This document shows, piece after piece, positions 35,916 through 45,814 of a DNA stretch of 64,000 nt; the first letter of the stretch is position 1, and every line of letters begins with the position of its first letter. The position numbers and the translations under genes are program-made. The DNA is from an uncultured Clostridia bacterium (lineage in GTDB: Bacteria > Bacillota > Clostridia > Oscillospirales > Acutalibacteraceae). The stretch lies in contig CANQBP010000008.1 in NCBI GenBank assembly GCA_947589415.1, positions 1 to 64,000 of the forward strand, written 5' to 3'. Below the pieces are notes generated by a model. It ran no database searches. It worked only from the letters and a program-made list of their open reading frames with translations, and was not told the origin of the DNA.

Positions 35916-37013
35916 TTACACATTAAATCTGAAAAGAACGATATCCCCGTCTTTCATAACATAATCCTTGCCCTCCGAACGAACAAGTCCCTTTTCTTTT
36001 GCAGCGGTCATAGAACCGCATTCCATAAGCTCATCATAGGAAACTACTTCTGCACGTATAAAACCTCTTTCAAAATCGGTATGTATTTTTCCTGCTGCCT
36101 GCGGCGCTTTTGTTCCCTTTGTTATAGTCCACGCTCTCACTTCCTGTTTTCCTGCCGTCAGAAATGATATTAGTCCCAGAAGATCATAGCAGGCATTTAT
36201 CAATCTGTCAAGACCGGACTCCTCAAGCCCCATCTCCGAAAGGAAAAGTTCCTTTTCATCATTTTCCATACCCGATATTTCAGCCTCAATTTCAGCACAT
36301 ATAGGCAGGACTGCGGCATTTTCCGATTTAGCAATATTTTTTACGGTATCAAAGAAAGGATTGCCGTCTGCCGATCCGTTTTTGAAATCACCGTCACTAA
36401 GGTTTGCGGCATATATTACGGGTTTATTTGTAAGAAGTGATACCGTGGAAAGAAGCTCTGCCTCTTCGGGCGTACACTCGACCGAACGTGCCGGTTTGCC
36501 CTCGTCAAGCGCATCTTTTACCCTTTTAAAAAAGTCATATTCCGCCTGATATTTCTTATCGCCTTTTATCAGTTTTTGTGTTTTGTCAATCCTTCTTTCA
36601 AGTATTTCAATATCCGAAAGAATAAGCTCAACGTTAATGGTGTCAATATCCCTTTTCGGATCTATATTTCCGTCAACATGAATTATATCGTCGTTTTCAA
36701 AACAGCGCACAACATGGACTATTGCATCTACCTCACGTATATTGGAAAGAAATTTGTTTCCCAGTCCCTCGCCTTTTGATGCACCCTTTACCAGACCTGC
36801 AATATCGACAAATTCTATTGTGGCGGGAGTATATTTATCCGGTTCATACATTTTTGCAAGCTCATCAAGTCTTTTGTCGGGAACTGCTACAACTCCGACA
36901 TTAGGCTCTATTGTACAGAAGGGATAATTTGCCGATTGCGCCCCCGCATTTGTTATAGCATTAAAAAGTGTGCTTTTGCCGACATTCGGCAGACCTACTA
37001 TTCCTAATTTCAT
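35916..37013 (-). CDS. ychF: Ribosome-associated ATPase YchF (Ola1 family)
   Basis: 365 residues. Obg-related P-loop protein with [15 protein letters not shown] (7-21), [20 protein letters not shown] and the altered NLSD nucleotide-base motif that makes the family prefer ATP. The C-terminal TGS domain ends in the usual FRFNV. It binds ribosomes and responds to stress. It is transcribed against the flanking plus-strand genes. Confidence 0.96.
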   Translation of the reverse strand: MKLGIVGLPNVGKSTLFNAITNAGAQSANYPFCTIEPNVGVVAVPDKRLDELAKMYEPDKYTPATIEFVDIAGLVKGASKGEGLGNKFLSNIREVDAIVHVVRCFENDDIIHVDGNIDPKRDIDTINVELILSDIEILERRIDKTQKLIKGDKKYQAEYDFFKRVKDALDEGKPARSVECTPEEAELLSTVSLLTNKPVIYAANLSDGDFKNGSADGNPFFDTVKNIAKSENAAVLPICAEIEAEISGMENDEKELFLSEMGLEESGLDRLINACYDLLGLISFLTAGKQEVRAWTITKGTKAPQAAGKIHTDFERGFIRAEVVSYDELMECGSMTAAKEKGLVRSEGKDYVMKDGDIVLFRFNV

Positions 37014-37095
37014 AATAATTTTCCTTTCTTTATCTTAATCATTCTATATGAATGATAGCATATTTTTTATTTTTATACAAGGGTAATGATTACAT

Positions 37096-37758
37096 TCAGA
37101 AAATTCTTACTATATCGGTAAAAAGGCAATGCGCATTTTTACTCAGTTTTTTGTTTATGTGAAGACTTCCGAAGTACCACCTTTTATAGGTTATATTATG
37201 CTCTAATTCATCAAAGAATGTAGAAAGAGGATTTACACGGCAGGTACGATTGACATGAGCCATGTCCGTCAGAGAAGGTTCGTGGGTTATGACATAATCT
37301 ACTTTTCTGTCTGCTTTATCAAGATTTTCTACCGCATACTGCATTTCTATCATTGACGGCAATTCGTCTTTCCACCATGTTCCGTTTTCACGCCGTATTT
37401 CTTTGTCAAGGCTGTCACCGCCGCCAAAAGCAAAAAAGCTCTTTCCTTCTATGTTATATATTTCTCCCCTTAAAAGCTGATAGAGATTTCCGCCTATTTT
37501 TCTTGCACGTCCGCCGAATATTTTTACAACGGGGTAGGTTGATAAAAGTGAAAAATTTTCGTGCGTACCCTCTACAAACAATGTCTTATACCGTTTTTCG
37601 CATATTTTTTTGAGATTAGCTTTTTCACTTTTTGAATTATTCCATATAAATCCGAAGTCACCGCATATGATAAGGCAGTCATTTTCCGTGAGCTTTTTAA
37701 GTTTTTTATTTTCAAAGCGTATATATTCACCGTGGGTATCACCGGTAACAAAAACCAT
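37096..37758 (-). CDS. Calcineurin-like metallophosphoesterase
   Basis: 220 residues. Metal-binding motifs appear in the usual order: GDTHG (6-10), GDFG (~34-37), GTHEN (variant of GNHE, ~62-66), a histidine in ITHEPS and the closing GSLHIN. Such enzymes hydrolyse phosphomonoesters or diesters; the substrate is unknown. It lies 82 bases upstream of ychF on the same strand and may share its transcript. Confidence 0.85.
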   Translation of the reverse strand: MVFVTGDTHGEYIRFENKKLKKLTENDCLIICGDFGFIWNNSKSEKANLKKICEKRYKTLFVEGTHENFSLLSTYPVVKIFGGRARKIGGNLYQLLRGEIYNIEGKSFFAFGGGDSLDKEIRRENGTWWKDELPSMIEMQYAVENLDKADRKVDYVITHEPSLTDMAHVNRTCRVNPLSTFFDELEHNITYKRWYFGSLHINKKLSKNAHCLFTDIVRIF

Positions 37759-37926
37759 AATTACTCCCCCTTATATAAGTTAATTTTAATATCAGAAAAT
37801 AAAACGGTTATGTAGTTATCATATTGAATTTTATCTTTATGCCGCATTATTAAGGCACAATAAAAATTGCGGTTGTTATTAACAGATTTGACTTAATATT
37901 CGGTTTAAATTTTAGCAGAATTGTGT

Positions 37927-37955
37927 TTGTGTTTTAAACGGAAATAATGTAAAAT
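37927..37955 (+). promoter_or_regulatory. Promoter of dacF
   Basis: TTGTGT (37927-37932), a 17-base spacer and TAAAAT (37950-37955) lie ~90 bases upstream of the start codon. Confidence 0.5.
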
Positions 37956-38047
37956 ATATATAGCCGCATTTTTGATTTTCAGATTGCGTCTTAAAAATTT
38001 ATTTTCTGTACTAACACTAATTATATCACGGGAGTTGACATTTTTCT

Positions 38048-39385
38048 ATGAAAAAAACCATGACATTTTTAACGGCTATTGTCGTTTTTTTGTCAGCATT
38101 GATGATTATGCCTCCGCAAAGTGTAAATGCTGCCGAATTTAATGCGGATATAGATCTTAGCTGCAAATCGGTATGGCTTGAAAACCTTGATACCGAAACG
38201 GTAGTATTTTCTAAGGAAGCCAATGCAAGGAGATTTCCGGCATCAACGACAAAAATAATGACATATATAATAACCGCAGAAAAGGTGAGTGATTTTGATA
38301 ACACCTATGTTACCGTAAAAAGTGAAATTTTGCATATGCTTGACGGAACAGGAAGTTCTGTCGCAGGTTTGGAGGCAAATGAAAAATTAAGTATATATCA
38401 GCTTCTTAACTGCCTTATGATTCCGTCGGGAAATGATGCCGCACTTATTCTTGCCGATTATGTCGGTGGCGGGGATATTTCAAAATTTGTAGATATGATG
38501 AACGATAAGGCAAAGGAACTCGGCTGTACGGGAACACACTTTGTAAATCCGCACGGGCTTAATGATCCTAACCACTATACTACTGTTTCGGATATGGCTA
38601 AAATAACAAAATATGCGCTGACACTTCCGAAGTTTGCGGAAATATCGAACACGGTAACTTCTGACTGTCTTGGTGATGACAGATATCTTGTTACCACTAA
38701 CTATATGATCGACGAATATAGAGGAGGGGATTATTACTATCCCTATGCATCGGGTATAAAGACAGGATCAACGGGAAATGATTCGGGATATTGCCTTGTT
38801 TCTACGGCGTCAAGGGACGGATATACATACCTTTGTATAGCATACGGTGCGCCGTATGAGGACAAAAACGGAGAATATTATGACAACGGGGCAATGATCG
38901 ATTCGGTAAATTTATATAAATGGGCATTTGATAATCTTTCAATCAAGACAATACTTGACAAAAATGAACTGGTTAAGGAAATAAATATAAATTATGCATG
39001 GAATAAGGATAAAATTCGTCTGACACCTGCTCAGGGATATTCAACGATAATGCCCGATGATGTTTCAGTGGAGAGTATTGACAGGATATTCGATATTCCC
39101 GATCATTTAGATGCGCCCGTCAAAGAGGGTGATAAAATCGGTACGGTAACTTTGAGTTATGCTAATCAGAAGTTGGCAACAATAGATCTCCTTGTTGGAG
39201 AATCCGTTGACCGAAGTGAGCTTTTGACTGCACTTGACGGAATAAAACGCATTACTACCTCACAATGGTTCATTATTGTCATTGTTATTGTTGCCATTTT
39301 GATAATAATATATTTCATAATCATTGTAATTTATAAGCGCAACAAAAAAAATCAAAGACCGGTTAAAAAATACAGGAAATTCTAA
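38048..39385 (+). CDS. dacF: D-alanyl-D-alanine carboxypeptidase (DacF/PBP5-like)
   Basis: 445 residues. Signal peptide 1-29 (cleaved near VNA-AE). The penicillin-binding domain has the active serine in STTK (66-69), SGN (127-129) and KTG (~239-241). A beta-rich C-terminal domain follows, then a membrane segment (~404-428) and a basic cytoplasmic tail RNKKNQRPVKKYRKF. It removes the terminal D-Ala from peptidoglycan pentapeptides. A real transmembrane anchor rather than the amphipathic helix of PBP5 is typical of clostridial forms. GGGAG lies 13 bases upstream of ATG 38048. Confidence 0.92.
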   Translation: MKKTMTFLTAIVVFLSALMIMPPQSVNAAEFNADIDLSCKSVWLENLDTETVVFSKEANARRFPASTTKIMTYIITAEKVSDFDNTYVTVKSEILHMLDGTGSSVAGLEANEKLSIYQLLNCLMIPSGNDAALILADYVGGGDISKFVDMMNDKAKELGCTGTHFVNPHGLNDPNHYTTVSDMAKITKYALTLPKFAEISNTVTSDCLGDDRYLVTTNYMIDEYRGGDYYYPYASGIKTGSTGNDSGYCLVSTASRDGYTYLCIAYGAPYEDKNGEYYDNGAMIDSVNLYKWAFDNLSIKTILDKNELVKEININYAWNKDKIRLTPAQGYSTIMPDDVSVESIDRIFDIPDHLDAPVKEGDKIGTVTLSYANQKLATIDLLVGESVDRSELLTALDGIKRITTSQWFIIVIVIVAILIIIYFIIIVIYKRNKKNQRPVKKYRKF

Positions 39386-39541
39386 TATTCGGGTATTCTG
39401 TTTTTCGGACAGTATGTTTTATAAAATTTAAAATATGAAATAAAGCTGACGGTTACTATTTTCCCGTATGATTTACATTGATTATGCGAAATTAGTTGAC
39501 CGTTCGGCTTTTTCTTTTTTAAAATAAATTTATAAAACCTA

Positions 39542-39570
39542 TTGACATACAGGTTTTAGAGTGCTATAAT
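39542..39570 (+). promoter_or_regulatory. Promoter of the leader peptide-metY unit
   Basis: TTGACA (39542-39547), a 17-base spacer and TATAAT (39565-39570) match consensus exactly, with ~50 bases to the leader peptide. Confidence 0.85.
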
Positions 39571-39622
39571 CAATGCATATTAAATAAATAGGTATTATAA
39601 GATATATAGGGAGTGTTGAAGT

Positions 39623-39688
39623 ATGAGAATTTTATTGAGAGAGATAAGGCATAATTTCAGAAACGGACGAATGTGCTGTCAGATTTGA
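39623..39688 (+). CDS. Leader peptide with Cys-Cys pair upstream of the sulfhydrylase gene
   Basis: A 21-residue reading frame beginning MRILLREIR and ending RNGRMCCQI. AGGGAG lies 9 bases upstream. It sits in the leader of metY, 42 bases before its start, in the same transcript. Adjacent cysteine (and methionine) codons just before the end suggest a ribosome-stalling sensor of cysteine or Met supply, like the Cys-rich leader peptides known before sulfur genes in Actinobacteria. I see no terminator hairpin after it, so regulation would act on translation or on RNA. Not part of any gene family I can name with certainty. Confidence 0.6.
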   Translation: MRILLREIRHNFRNGRMCCQI

Positions 39689-39730
39689 TATATTATCCGA
39701 CTATCATTAACTAAAGAGAGGTATTTTATT

Positions 39731-41023
39731 ATGAGTAAAAAAAATTATAAATTTGAAACACTTCAACTTCATGTAGGACAGGAACAGCCCGACCCGGCAA
39801 CTGATTCAAGAGCAGTTCCGATTTATGCTACAACGTCATACGTATTTCATAATTCACAACACGCAGCAGACCGTTTCGGTCTGAAAGATGCGGGAAATAT
39901 ATACGGCAGACTTACAAATTCGACACAAGATGTATTGGAAAAAAGAATAGCTGCCCTTGAGGGCGGTGTTGCCGCACTTGCCGTTGCATCGGGAGCTGCT
40001 GCGATTACATATACCATACAGGCACTTGCGCAGGCAGGCAGCCATATTGTGGCACAAAAGACTATATATGGCGGAAGCTATAATCTTCTTGCGCATACTC
40101 TTTCGCAGTTTGGCATAAAAACTACATTTGTAGATGTGCATGATCTTAATGCGCTTGAGAATGCAATTCAGGATAATACGAAAGCTGTATATATCGAAAC
40201 TCTCGGTAATCCGAACAGCGATATTCCCGATATTGATGCGGTTTCGGAAATAGCACATAAACACGGTATTCCTGTTGTAGTTGATAATACCTTCGGTACT
40301 CCGTACTTAATTCGTCCGATAGAACACGGTGCGGATATTGTAGTTCACTCCGCTACAAAGTTTATAGGAGGTCACGGTACGACACTCGGCGGAATTATTG
40401 TTGACAGCGGTAAATTCGATTGGAAAGCAAGCGGAAAATACGCTCCGATTGCCGAACCTAATCCGAGCTATCACGGTATTTCCTTTGCCGATGCCGTCGG
40501 TCCTGCCGCATTCGTAACATACATTCGTGCAATACTTTTAAGAGATGAGGGCGCGACTATATCACCTTTTGCAGCTTTCCTGCTGCTTCAGGGAACGGAA
40601 ACCTTGTCTCTGCGCCTTGAACGTCATGCGGAAAATACCAAAAAGGTTGTTGAATACCTTTCAAAAAATCCCCATGTTGAAAAGGTCAACCACCCCTCTT
40701 TGCCCGATCACCCCGACCACGCACTTTATGAAAGGTATTTTCCTAACGGGGGCGCAAGTATCTTTACGTTTGAAATTAAAGGCGGACAGAAAGAGGCACA
40801 TAAGTTTATTGACAGTTTGGAAATATTTTCCCTCCTCGCAAATGTGGCAGACGTGAAGTCACTTGTTATACACCCTGCAACAACAACACATTCTCAGCTT
40901 ACCGATGAAGAACTTGAAGATCAGGGTATAAGGCAGAATACAATACGCTTGTCAATAGGCACGGAACATATAGACGATATTATTGACGACCTGGAACAGG
41001 CGTTTAAAGCTGTATTCGGCTGA
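39731..41023 (+). CDS. metY: O-acetylhomoserine sulfhydrylase / PLP transsulfuration enzyme
   Basis: 430 residues of the Cys/Met-metabolism PLP family. The PLP lysine lies in HSATKFIGGHGTT (~213). The start FETLQLHVGQEQPDPATDSRAVPIYATTSYVF and end RLSIGTEHIDDIIDDLEQAF are characteristic of O-acetylhomoserine aminocarboxypropyltransferase. It makes homocysteine from O-acetylhomoserine and sulfide (or cysteine from O-acetylserine in some members). Preceded by a strong promoter and the Cys-Cys leader peptide; followed by a terminator, so monocistronic. Confidence 0.93.
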   Translation: MSKKNYKFETLQLHVGQEQPDPATDSRAVPIYATTSYVFHNSQHAADRFGLKDAGNIYGRLTNSTQDVLEKRIAALEGGVAALAVASGAAAITYTIQALAQAGSHIVAQKTIYGGSYNLLAHTLSQFGIKTTFVDVHDLNALENAIQDNTKAVYIETLGNPNSDIPDIDAVSEIAHKHGIPVVVDNTFGTPYLIRPIEHGADIVVHSATKFIGGHGTTLGGIIVDSGKFDWKASGKYAPIAEPNPSYHGISFADAVGPAAFVTYIRAILLRDEGATISPFAAFLLLQGTETLSLRLERHAENTKKVVEYLSKNPHVEKVNHPSLPDHPDHALYERYFPNGGASIFTFEIKGGQKEAHKFIDSLEIFSLLANVADVKSLVIHPATTTHSQLTDEELEDQGIRQNTIRLSIGTEHIDDIIDDLEQAFKAVFG

Positions 41024-41049
41024 TAATTATTAAAAAAATATTATGTTTC

Positions 41050-41089
41050 AAACAATCTTCGGCAATATATGTGCCGGAGATTGTTTTTT
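41050..41089 (+). terminator. Terminator of metY
   Basis: AAACAATCTTCGGCA (41050-41064) pairs with TGCCGGAGATTGTTT (41072-41086), with one G-T pair, and runs into T's. Confidence 0.88.
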
Positions 41090-41101
41090 GATTTTATTCG
41101 G

Positions 41102-41130
41102 TTGACAATTCGTATGATATGCATTAAAAT
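41102..41130 (+). promoter_or_regulatory. Promoter of the gtrA cassette
   Basis: TTGACA (41102-41107), a 17-base spacer and TAAAAT (41125-41130), 55 bases before the start. Confidence 0.75.
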
Positions 41131-41185
41131 AGTATGCGTGGTATTGTGTTTAAAATCCGAAAAACTTTAAAACGGAGAATAGTCA

Positions 41186-41641
41186 ATGAAAATTAAAAAC
41201 TTATTTGTTGGGGAAACCGATAATACATTTATACAATTTTTCAGGTATATTTTTGTCGGAGGTCTTGCTACGGTTGTCGATTGGGGACTTTCGGCTGTTT
41301 TGTTTTATTTATGTTTCGGTCAGCAGTTTGCGGTATTGTGCAACGGTTTGTCCTTTGTTGCGGGTCTGATCGTGAATTATTTTATAAGTACGTTTTGGGT
41401 GTTCAGTAATTCAAAGATAAAAAATAAATTTATTGAATTTATTTCTTTTGCGGCAATAGGTGTTGTCGGATTGCTGATAACGCTCGGCGTCACTTATGCT
41501 TTTGAGTGGCTGCTTGCGGATAAAACAAGTCTTTATCAGATGATTGCTAAAGTGTCCTCAACGGCATTGTCTTTTTTATGGAATTTTTTTGCAAGAAAGT
41601 TTCTTTTATTTAATAATAACAAAAAAGAAAGTTCCGATTGA
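41186..41641 (+). CDS. GtrA family membrane protein
   Basis: 151 residues with four membrane segments and the family opening FFRYIFVGGLATVVDWG. GtrA proteins are proposed to flip polyprenyl-phosphate-linked sugars across the membrane for cell-surface glycan modification. It is followed by an FAD oxidoreductase and a GT39-like transferase, which together form a plausible glycan module. Confidence 0.88.
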   Translation: MKIKNLFVGETDNTFIQFFRYIFVGGLATVVDWGLSAVLFYLCFGQQFAVLCNGLSFVAGLIVNYFISTFWVFSNSKIKNKFIEFISFAAIGVVGLLITLGVTYAFEWLLADKTSLYQMIAKVSSTALSFLWNFFARKFLLFNNNKKESSD

Positions 41642-41722
41642 GCAACAGGTGACGGAACATATACAACCTGCGGGTGTTATGGTTAAATTGATTTTAAATA
41701 ATTACGGAAAGGTGAATGTAAT

Positions 41723-43279
41723 TTGAAAAGGGTAGTTATTATAGGTGCCGGGCCGGCAGGTTTGACGGCAGCTAATGAACTTCTTAGAGACGGCGGAGAT
41801 TATGAAGTCGTGATACTTGAGGGTACGCAATCCATAGGAGGAATATCTCAAACGGTAAAATATCACGGAAACAGAATGGATATAGGCGGTCATAGATTTT
41901 TCTCAAAAAATGATGAGATAATGAAATGGTGGAGTGACCTTATGCCGTTACAGGGCGCACCATCTTTTGATGACAAACTTCTCGGAAGAGAAAAGCCTCT
42001 TTCAGACGGCGGCCCCGACCCCGAAAAAGAGGACGTTGTTATGCTCGTTCGTACAAGAGTTTCAAGAATTTACTATAATAAGAAATTTTTCGACTACCCT
42101 GTAAAAATGTCTGCATCAACAATAAAAAATATGGGTTTTGCGACAACGATTGCGGCAGGCTTCAGCTATCTAAAGGCGGCTATGTTCAAAAAACCGGAAA
42201 ATTCACTTGAAAATTTCTATATAAACAGATTCGGAAAAAAACTGTATAGTATGTTTTTCGAGGGATATACCGAAAAATTGTGGGGAAGACACCCGCGGGA
42301 TATTTCGGCGGATTGGGGTTCGCAAAGAGTGAAAGGTCTGTCAATCCGTGCCGTACTCAAGGATATGTTCTCGAAAGCATTCGGTGGAAAAAATAAAAAC
42401 AAGAATGTTGAAACATCACTTATAGAGCAGTTTTGGTATCCTAAATACGGGCCGGGGCAGCTTTGGGAGCTTGCGGCGGATAAAGCTGTCAAAAGCGGAG
42501 CAAAATTGTTAAAGGGATATACCGTGAAAAATATTGTGTGTGAAAACGGGAATGTAAAATCGGTAATATGTGATACTCCGAACGGGGAAGAAGTTATTAC
42601 GGGTGATATATTTATATCATCAATGCCTGTTAAAGACCTTGTCGAAGGTATGACAGGGGATAAGCCGAGTAAAAAAATTAAAGATATAGCAGAAGGATTG
42701 CCGTACAGAGATTTTGTTACTGTGGGTCTGCTTGTCAAAAAGCTAAATCTTGAAAATAAAACAGATATGAAAACGCTCGGCAATATTGTGCCGGATTGTT
42801 GGATATATGTGCAGGAGCCGGGAGTTAAGGTTGGCAGAATACAGATATTCAACAACTGGTCGCCGTATATGGTTGAAAAACCGGAAGAAAGTGTATGGAT
42901 AGGTTTGGAATTTTTCTGTGATGAGGGCGATGTTTTCTGGAATATGAGTGATGAGGAATGTATCGCATTTGCAGCAAAAGAGCTTGAGGAAATGGGAATA
43001 ATTTCCCGTGAGGATATTATAGACAGCCATAGAGAAAAAGTGAAAAAAGCATATCCGGCATATTTTGATACCTATTCCGAAATTGGTGAACTCACAGAGT
43101 TCCTTAACGGTTTTGAAAATCTGTATTGTGTAGGAAGAAACGGTCAGCACCGTTACAATAATATGGATCATTCTATGCTGACGGCAATAATTGCCGCAAG
43201 AAATATTAAATCCGGTAAAACTGATAAATCGGATATATGGAATGTAAATACCGAAAAAGAGTACCATGAAACAAAATAA
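41723..43279 (+). CDS. FAD-dependent oxidoreductase of the UDP-galactopyranose mutase / amine-oxidase superfamily
   Basis: 518 residues. FAD motif [18 protein letters not shown] (4-21), followed by [14 protein letters not shown] central helical domain and a C-terminal FAD contact [19 protein letters not shown] follow. It resembles NAD(P)/FAD-binding proteins near glycosyltransferases and may rearrange or oxidise a sugar nucleotide or a lipid-linked sugar; the substrate is unknown. TTG 41723 fits because GGTG lies 8 bases upstream and the next codons encode KRVVIIGAG. It lies 81 bases after gtrA and 41 bases before the GT39-like gene. Confidence 0.85.
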   Translation: MKRVVIIGAGPAGLTAANELLRDGGDYEVVILEGTQSIGGISQTVKYHGNRMDIGGHRFFSKNDEIMKWWSDLMPLQGAPSFDDKLLGREKPLSDGGPDPEKEDVVMLVRTRVSRIYYNKKFFDYPVKMSASTIKNMGFATTIAAGFSYLKAAMFKKPENSLENFYINRFGKKLYSMFFEGYTEKLWGRHPRDISADWGSQRVKGLSIRAVLKDMFSKAFGGKNKNKNVETSLIEQFWYPKYGPGQLWELAADKAVKSGAKLLKGYTVKNIVCENGNVKSVICDTPNGEEVITGDIFISSMPVKDLVEGMTGDKPSKKIKDIAEGLPYRDFVTVGLLVKKLNLENKTDMKTLGNIVPDCWIYVQEPGVKVGRIQIFNNWSPYMVEKPEESVWIGLEFFCDEGDVFWNMSDEECIAFAAKELEEMGIISREDIIDSHREKVKKAYPAYFDTYSEIGELTEFLNGFENLYCVGRNGQHRYNNMDHSMLTAIIAARNIKSGKTDKSDIWNVNTEKEYHETK

Positions 43280-43320
43280 AATTTTATGAAATCTTTTCGG
43301 TATAAAGACGGGGTAGTATT

Positions 43321-45048
43321 ATGGATATTGATAAGAAACTAATGAAAGGTGATAAGCCTTATATCTTTTATGTTATAAAGAATTGGTGTTGTCACCCGTT
43401 TATTATAACGGCTTTTTTGTGTTTTTTTTGTACATCTGTAACTGTTGAAGGTAAGCTGTCGCTCTATAATGCTTTCATTCCTGCATTTATATTTTGTTTG
43501 TGCGGAATTTTTGCTTGTGTGTGTATATACAGGACGGATATTTGTAAAAAAGCCTCCGTGAAAGCATCACTGTACGGGACGTGTGTTCTGTTTTCGGTTT
43601 TGTTTCTTTATATGCTTATGACCAGCGACAAACCTCAGCTTATATTACTGTTTACGGGAATAGCGGTTACGGTTTTTGCGGCGATATATCTTTTTGCCGT
43701 TAAGCAGATGACGACAAGGAAATTTATATTCCTTATGTTTGTACTCGGATTTATTATAAGGCTTGCGTATGTTATGACAATAACCGTGTATCACAAACAG
43801 CACGATGCCGGAAGTATTGAGGATATGGACGGTCATCTCGGTTATATTGCGTATATATTAAATAACTCTGCTCTTCCGAATATTGATGTGAGGGAAGTGT
43901 ATCAGTTTTATCACCCGCCTTTGCACCACATAATTGCCGCAATGTGGATAAAAGTACAACTTCTTATGGGGGTAAGCCAAGAGCATATATGGGAGAATAT
44001 ACAGCTTTTGACGTTATTCTATTCATGCTGCTGTTCAATAATCAGTTATAAAATTTTCCGCAAACTCGGTCTTGACGGAAAAGGTCTTTGTGCCGCAATG
44101 GCAGTAATAATATTCTGTCCGACATTTTTTATCCTTTCGGGAAGCATAAATAATGATATACTCAGCATAACTTTTATGCTCGGAGCTTTGTTAAATACAT
44201 TGTATTGGCTTGAGAGCAGGAGTTTTAAAAGAATAATATGTATAGCATTGTGTGTCGGTTTGGGTATGATGACAAAACTGTCAGTTTGGATGGTAGCTCC
44301 GGCAATAGCCTTTGTGTTTATATATGTGTTTTTCAAAAATCTTAAGGATATAAAGAAATATATAGCACAATATGCTGCTTTTTTGGGAATATGTGCCCCG
44401 CTTGGTTTGTGGTGGGGTATAAGAAATCTTATAAGCCACGGTGTTCCGATAACCTATGTTATGCAGCTGTCCGAAAACAGTAAACAGTATATAGGAGATA
44501 TACCTGTTATAAAGCGTCTGTTTGACTTTAATCCCGTTCAGTTTGAAAATGTCGGTGATCAGTTTACAATGTATGACGGCAAGTATAATGAATACAATCC
44601 CTTAGTAGCGCTGTTCAAGACTTCATGCTTTGACGAACTTTTTACGGTGAATAATTATCCTATGGTTGCCGGTTGGGACAAACTCCTTTTTTGGGCTGCC
44701 GTTATAGTGGGAATTGTCGGATTTATTGCTATGATTTATGTGTTTATAAATGATAAGACGATGAATTTTGTCCATAAGGTATTTATCGGCATGGTATATG
44801 GAGTTGTATTTGTTTCGTATTATGTATTCTGTATCGAATTTCCACACGTTTGTACCGAGAATATCCGTTATGCAGTACCGCTTATAGTTATCGGGGCATT
44901 TTTCTTCGGAAAGGCATTAAAACTTTTTGCCGACTCAGCTAATAAAAAACAATATATAGCTAATGTCGGGGAGATTTGTCTTATTGAATTTGTGTCGATG
45001 TATTCTTGTGTATCGCTTATATTTTATTATTTGGTATTTATGAGTTGA
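43321..45048 (+). CDS. Polytopic glycosyltransferase, GT39/ArnT-like
   Basis: 575 residues with about 12 membrane segments. The first extracytoplasmic loop holds acidic residues in GSIEDMDGHLGYI, and HPPLHHIIAA follows, a pattern of polyprenyl-phosphate-sugar-dependent transferases in which an Asp/Glu pair is catalytic. It also has SINNDILSI in a later loop. It likely transfers a sugar from an undecaprenyl carrier, possibly the one flipped by the GtrA protein two genes upstream. The acceptor is unknown. pth follows after 14 bases. Confidence 0.82.
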   Translation: MDIDKKLMKGDKPYIFYVIKNWCCHPFIITAFLCFFCTSVTVEGKLSLYNAFIPAFIFCLCGIFACVCIYRTDICKKASVKASLYGTCVLFSVLFLYMLMTSDKPQLILLFTGIAVTVFAAIYLFAVKQMTTRKFIFLMFVLGFIIRLAYVMTITVYHKQHDAGSIEDMDGHLGYIAYILNNSALPNIDVREVYQFYHPPLHHIIAAMWIKVQLLMGVSQEHIWENIQLLTLFYSCCCSIISYKIFRKLGLDGKGLCAAMAVIIFCPTFFILSGSINNDILSITFMLGALLNTLYWLESRSFKRIICIALCVGLGMMTKLSVWMVAPAIAFVFIYVFFKNLKDIKKYIAQYAAFLGICAPLGLWWGIRNLISHGVPITYVMQLSENSKQYIGDIPVIKRLFDFNPVQFENVGDQFTMYDGKYNEYNPLVALFKTSCFDELFTVNNYPMVAGWDKLLFWAAVIVGIVGFIAMIYVFINDKTMNFVHKVFIGMVYGVVFVSYYVFCIEFPHVCTENIRYAVPLIVIGAFFFGKALKLFADSANKKQYIANVGEICLIEFVSMYSCVSLIFYYLVFMS

Positions 45049-45062
45049 TCGGAGGAGAAAAA

Positions 45063-45659
45063 ATGTTTTTTAAAAGGAAAGAGTCTGTTTCCGGCGGAAT
45101 AGAATATCTTGCGGTAGGATTGGGCAACAGCGGGAGAAAGTATGAAAATACCCGTCATAATGCCGGTTTTATAGCAGTAGATTTTATTGCCGAAAAATAC
45201 GGTGTAAAGATTGACACGATAAAATATAAATCACTCATAACTTCCTGTACGATATCGGGAAAAAAGGTTATGCTTATGAAACCGTCAACCTACATGAACA
45301 ATTCGGGGCTTGCGGTTAAAGAAGCCATGAGTTTTTATAAACTGCCGCCCGAAAGGGTCATAGTAATATTTGACGATATTTCTCTTGATGTCGGAAAAAT
45401 CAGAATAAGGCGAAAGGGAAGTGACGGGGGGCATAACGGAATAAAGAACATAATATATTTGACGGGAAGTGATATGTTTCCGAGAATAAAGCTGGGAGTG
45501 GGTCATAAGCCTGAAAAATGGGATCTTGCCGATTGGGTATTGTCAGGTTTTAACGGTGATGAACTGAAAATCATGGAACAATCGGCAGAAAAAGCAAATA
45601 TGGCTTTGGAGCTTATGGTTGACGGTCAAATAGACAAGGCTATGAATTTGTTTAATTAA
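45063..45659 (+). CDS. pth: Peptidyl-tRNA hydrolase
   Basis: 198 residues. The catalytic histidine is H32 in NTRHNAGF; the tRNA/peptide-binding Asn residues lie in STYMNNSG and GSDGGHNGIKN. It frees tRNA from stalled peptidyl-tRNA. ATG 45063 has GGAGGAG upstream; the reading frame upstream of it overlaps the previous gene and is not conserved. Its N-terminus (MFFKRKESVSGG) is ~12 residues longer than usual. Classical pth-mfd order follows. Confidence 0.95.
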   Translation: MFFKRKESVSGGIEYLAVGLGNSGRKYENTRHNAGFIAVDFIAEKYGVKIDTIKYKSLITSCTISGKKVMLMKPSTYMNNSGLAVKEAMSFYKLPPERVIVIFDDISLDVGKIRIRRKGSDGGHNGIKNIIYLTGSDMFPRIKLGVGHKPEKWDLADWVLSGFNGDELKIMEQSAEKANMALELMVDGQIDKAMNLFN

Positions 45660-45676
45660 CAAAAAGTTTAGAGTAT

Positions 45677-45774
45677 CCGTATATTGTTTTACGCAGTCGG
45701 ATAATTTTAGCAATATACGGCAAAATAAATACGGATATAATACCGCAATAGGAGTTATTACTGCTATTGCGGTA
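45677..45774 (+). other. Two hairpins in the pth-mfd gap
   Basis: CCGTATATTG (45677-45686) pairs with CAATATACGG (45711-45720), and TACCGCAATAG (45741-45751) pairs with CTATTGCGGTA (45764-45774). No T-run follows either. They could be RNA-processing or weak terminator structures in the pth-mfd transcript. Confidence 0.45.
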
Positions 45775-45814
45775 AATGTGCGTGTATAAATCAGAAGTAA
45801 TAAGGGAGAGGTAT

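Noticed and set aside
39400-39520. Terminator of dacF with AAAGCTGACGGT and ACCGTTCGGCTTT
   Set aside because: The arms are far apart with mismatches; too weak to list with confidence, although a T-run follows.
42217-42855. A 212-codon minus-strand frame inside the FAD oxidoreductase
   Set aside because: It overlaps a gene with strong FAD motifs; its low-complexity composition is that of an antisense shadow.
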